64,000 nucleotides of DNA, from the NCBI RefSeq assembly GCF_027744825.2, contig NC_071334.1, positions 41,951,437-42,015,436 on the forward strand, given 5' to 3'. The stretch is from Synchiropus splendidus (Eukaryota > Chordata > Actinopteri > Syngnathiformes > Callionymidae). Below, piece by piece: positions 60,516-64,000 of this stretch. Numbering within the stretch: position 1 is the stretch's first letter; every line of letters begins with the position of its first letter. The notes beneath the pieces were generated by a model. That model searched no databases, had not been told where the DNA came from, and worked only from the letters and a program-made list of their open reading frames with translations. The position numbers and the translations under genes are program-made.

Positions 60516-61463
60516 GACAATGCAATCTTTAATTTCGATTTCCACTTGTTCTATTGCTTTTTTTTTATTTTTTTTTTTTGTTTTTTGTTTTTTTTTTTTT
60601 CCCCCACTTATTCGAGTCGTCCTCACCTCAGACATTAACTGATGACGGACCTCTGCCACGGCTGTAACAGAATGTGGCGTTTCACAACCAAAACCAAACA
60701 TGAAAGAGTCTTGTCATGTTTATTTTACAAGGAAATAGCGGAGACAAGCTGCGTAATACAGAGCGTCTTGACTGATCCACGCTGCTCTCACAACACGTTA
60801 AACACAGTAAGAGAGATTCCTGACGATCGAGAAGGATTTAATCATCTAAGCACAGATCCAGACGTTGGAAATGATCAATGAACAATCTGGTGATCTTCAG
60901 TAACTAGAGCAATATCAACATCTTTCCCCTATGCTGTCCTCATGTAGACAGCAGCGCTGTAGCAAGATCACAGAAGTGAAAACTGTTACTGTAGTGCGCG
61001 GCATTATTCGTTTAAGCAAATCTGTCTGTCAATAAAATCTGATGTTTATCTACCTAATAAAGGTGAAAACACGCGAGTTATCACAACCCGCACACATTGC
61101 GAGTCCCACACCACTGCGCTGTGCTCTCGTTCCCAAGCGCAATTTTCCTGCAGCTCCCAGTTGCACACCTCAGTGTTCTGGGAGTTTGAGAAGTTGTTTT
61201 TGAACCATGTTGTGCGCCCAGACAACGATAAGACCCCTTACTGCCTGGCATTATCGTGTTTGTGTGGAGTCGCGCTGTGCACGTAGTTTCCAGCATCTAG
61301 CCTGAGGCGAGAAGTTCACCACTTGGAGTTTCCCAAGATGAGGTGTAGCTTTCCAGGTGGGATCAGGTCCGCGGCCAAAACCCGACTTGATTGTGTTGAC
61401 ATCTCGGACTTCTGAGCCGAAAGAGCTTTGTCTTGAGACAGAACCCCTCGTGTGAAAGCGCCC
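60516..61463. other. Unassigned sequence with T-rich tract
   Basis: A T-rich run spans about 60558-60605. Bases 60640-60682 match 50597-50645. Frames at 60642-60881 and 61081-61670 have no recognisable domain apart from the gypsy segment that begins at 61464. Confidence 0.45.
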
Positions 61464-62200
61464 TAAGGACCAATCACAGACCCTGCATTGATTATCGTGG
61501 TATAATGACATTACAGTGAAGACTGAATATACTCTCCCTCCGATTGACCCCATATTTGAAATGCCTAACCAAGCCACAACTAGACCTTTGAAGCGCCTAT
61601 CACCTTGTACGTATGAGGGAAAGGGATGAATGGAAAAACTGCGTTCAAGACTCCCCTCTGGCATTATCAATATTTAGTTATGCCTTTCGGTCTTACTAAT
61701 GTTCCTGCTGTGTTCCAGTCCCTTATTCATAACGTTCTCCACAACATGCTAAACAAGTTTGTCTGTTTGGATGATATCCTCATTTTTTTTCTCAATCTCC
61801 AGATGAACATCGTCAGCACGTCTGCCTTGCTCTTCCACGCCTGCAAGAGAACAAGCTCGTGGTTACAGCTGAAAAAGTGAGTTTAGTGTCCCTTCCATTA
61901 GCTTCTTGGATTTCTTCCTGGGTCGGGGTCAGCTCTGCCCCGATCCTGCCAAGGTCAAGATAGTGGTAAATTGGCAGATACCTGGCTCACGTAACTGCAA
62001 CAATTTCTAGGGTTTGCTAATTTCTACTGTCGTTTCATTTTGGGTTGCTGTCCCGTTAACCATGCTTACATCCACCAAGCAACCATTCCTGTGGACTCCT
62101 GAAGCTGATGCGGCCTTCCAGATACTCAAGCATCTCTTCTCGTTGGCTCCTCTCCTCAGTTATCCGAGGTCTAAAAACACAAAGCTTGATGCCCTGCCTC
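61464..62200 (+). pseudogene. gypsy reverse transcriptase fragment, RNase H deleted
   Basis: Plus-strand frames give, in order, a degraded 'CIDYRGLNDITVK' start (61480-61530), then [37 protein letters not shown] and [12 protein letters not shown], where LDD is the active-site box (usually Y-L-D-D). After frame changes come a thumb-like 'FLGFANFYR' trace near 62005 and [20 protein letters not shown]. The frame then runs from [11 protein letters not shown] straight into [10 protein letters not shown], which in intact gypsy elements is the tether after RNase H. About 120 residues of RNase H are therefore missing. It is a different gypsy lineage from the minus-strand relic at 39-42.5 kb. Confidence 0.85.
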
Positions 62201-64000
62201 TGCATGACACGCTGCCTATTGGAGCCTTCATTTGCAGTGGGTATTTATGCTCACAATTCTTTGACATCCTCCTCCCTTCGTGGCGGCATATGGCTACCAA
62301 CCTCCTCTCTTCCGTTCGGAAGAGTGAGAAGCCACTGTCCCAACGCGGTGTATCTGATGATGTTATGCAGTCTGGTGTCAACGCCCTCAGCTGCTCCATC
62401 CGGCACAACTGTGACCTGGCCGACCTCCACAGACTTCCAGCTTCCGCCTTCCACAGGACTGAGACCATGCCCAGTAAAGGGAAGAGATCTTTATTAGATC
62501 TCATCCAGTATGGTTGACACGTCATGTCAAAGGGCTGTAATGTGGCTGGTATCCGTCGGCTGACTCGGCAGTTGTAAAATGGAGCGGCTTTGTAAAGACT
62601 TAGACTTGTCCTGTAGGCAGCTGTCAGCAGGATGAGGTCATCGACCACCTGTTGTTAAACTGCTCCAGGCCCAAAGTGTGGACCAAAAGCCAAAAGGAAT
62701 TACTGTCAATATCACATGGAACAGCGTCATGTTTTGGATCTTCGACGCGGCCATGCCCAGAGAAAAGGACATCTTCTGGCATGTGATCGGCTACAGTACA
62801 TAGTGTGCAAGCTGTGGAACAGAGTGACTCCAAGTGATGTCATCGTTCAGTAAATAATTGCAGAACTGAAAAGACAGAGGTCATTAGACTGGAAGAAAAA
62901 TGTCGGCAGTGGAGTGTTTCAACTTTATCAAGATTCTATAGTGTGAGTATATTAATTGTGGAGATTTACATGTCTTCCTTTTTTTCTTTTTAAAGATGTT
63001 TGAACGTTGTTATCAAACCTCCTCTGAAGTTCCGTGTTAATTGACAGCTGCACATTCAATACGTTCAACTGATTTAGTGGCCAAAAGGGTCCAGAGTGAG
63101 GTGTTGTGCAAATCATGCATCTGCAAAAATCACAGTGAAGCAAAGCAGCTCAACACCACTGCACACTATAGGAAGAGTGTATTGCTATGAGGGAAAAAAC
63201 AGCAAGTCATCAGTCATCCCAAGTGGAGCTCTTGCAAAGTTTGATTGCTGATATGTTCAGTAGTGTTATACCACTTGAGGTGACGTCCATCAAACACACA
63301 GATATTACAGACAGTCACTTTTCACATTGCTAAAGATGTATTAGTGATGCACACAGCCACAAAACAGGGTTTCAGAAAATCATGTGGATGCTGGACAAAT
63401 GTTACAAAATAGACATTTGAATGAAGTGGCCATTCCCAAAGTCCATGGCGAAGAATGAGGGTTGAGTCAAAGCGACGTCAAATTGGTCGTTTTCCCACAA
63501 CTAACGGACCTGTGGCCACGCCAAACAACAAAAACTTTCCTCAGATGAACGAACACAACCTCACTCCCATGGCATCATCAACAGGAAATCAGATCAAGAG
63601 GTCATCGGAGGAGCCGATTTGCCAATGTAGGAGCTTTGACGTTCCGCCACATTGCTGTGGAACCTCAGTGCATCAGCTGACTGCACTGAATGAAGATTAA
63701 TTGCAGCTGCGCCTCACCTGGTCAAGCTCAGACACACACAAGCGAGGTTAACAAAATAAAACCAAATTAAAAGAAGACTATGACATTGACATATTAATAT
63801 TTGCAAGCATTAGCATTATATTTGTCAGTGTCATCATTTACACATCTATTCCAACGGTAGAAAATTGACAGGAATAATGACAATTTCATGAGAAAGAGGT
63901 GTACGTAAAGAAAACTAAACGCAATGTAGATGACGGAATGGCATTATTAATAGATCAGGTCCCACTGACACACTTCCAGACGAATTTGTGTCTTTAAATA
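62201..64000. other. Unassigned non-coding sequence
   Basis: Frames on both strands at 62014-62648 overlap and, beyond the gypsy tether, match nothing I recognise. The frame at 63455-63700 has no known domain. No RNA gene or repeat is recognised. Confidence 0.4.

Noticed and set aside
62160..62648. 162-codon minus-strand frame starting VDDLILLTA, which superficially suggests an RT active site
   Set aside because: The rest of the frame has no RT blocks, and the opposite strand carries a gypsy pol fragment in part of the interval.

Overview
The window reads as vertebrate nuclear DNA, most likely from a teleost fish. The evidence is the mix of repeats: decayed L2/CR1-type and RTE-type LINE fragments, Ty3/gypsy LTR retrotransposons of the sort common in fish, many short hAT-like non-autonomous DNA transposons (ends of the CAGTG/CAGGG type), and abundant (TA)n, (AAT)n and (AC)n microsatellites. 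I found no host protein-coding exon, rRNA, tRNA, CRISPR array or prokaryotic feature that I can support. Every recognisable protein similarity belongs to a transposable element, and all of these are broken. Species and locus cannot be named from the sequence alone.

Layout. 0.6-2.7 kb: pieces of one L2/CR1-type LINE on the minus strand. 4-6.7 kb: two copies of a short dispersed repeat. 9.3-10.0 kb: a hAT-like element. 13.2-15.4 kb: simple repeats, including a striking interrupted palindrome built around (TA)n, plus a common fish repeat. 15.4-31.7 kb: mostly unique sequence poor in recognisable repeats, with several stretches whose composition (clustered TAAT/ATTA cores, low repeat content) resembles conserved non-coding regulatory DNA; this is a hypothesis. 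31.9-34.0 kb: two hAT-like elements. 36.7-38.2 kb: a MITE, then a second MITE split by a solo LTR. 39.1-42.5 kb: a minus-strand gypsy element with gag, protease, RT and RNase H remnants. 42.7-45 kb: SINE-like and MITE-like pieces. 48.6-52.2 kb: two copies of a hAT/RTE-LINE composite, a LINE 3' tail and a hAT end. 57.0-57.7 kb: a second copy of the L2/CR1-type LINE with its catalytic core deleted. 59.8-60.4 kb: a second solo LTR of the same family as the one at 37.5 kb, in opposite orientation. 61.5-62.2 kb: a second, plus-strand gypsy pol fragment lacking RNase H.

How the parts relate. There is no operon or pathway here. The window is a gene-poor interval with a relatively repeat-poor centre and a transposon-rich right half. 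The best-supported observations are structural: two solo LTRs with perfect 5-bp target-site duplications, one nested inside a hAT-like MITE; a 58-bp perfectly matching but internally interrupted inverted repeat around a (TA)n tract; two copies sharing one transposon-LINE junction; and LINE/gypsy copies whose reading frames jump exactly across the catalytic core. I did not find a convincing undescribed biological system.
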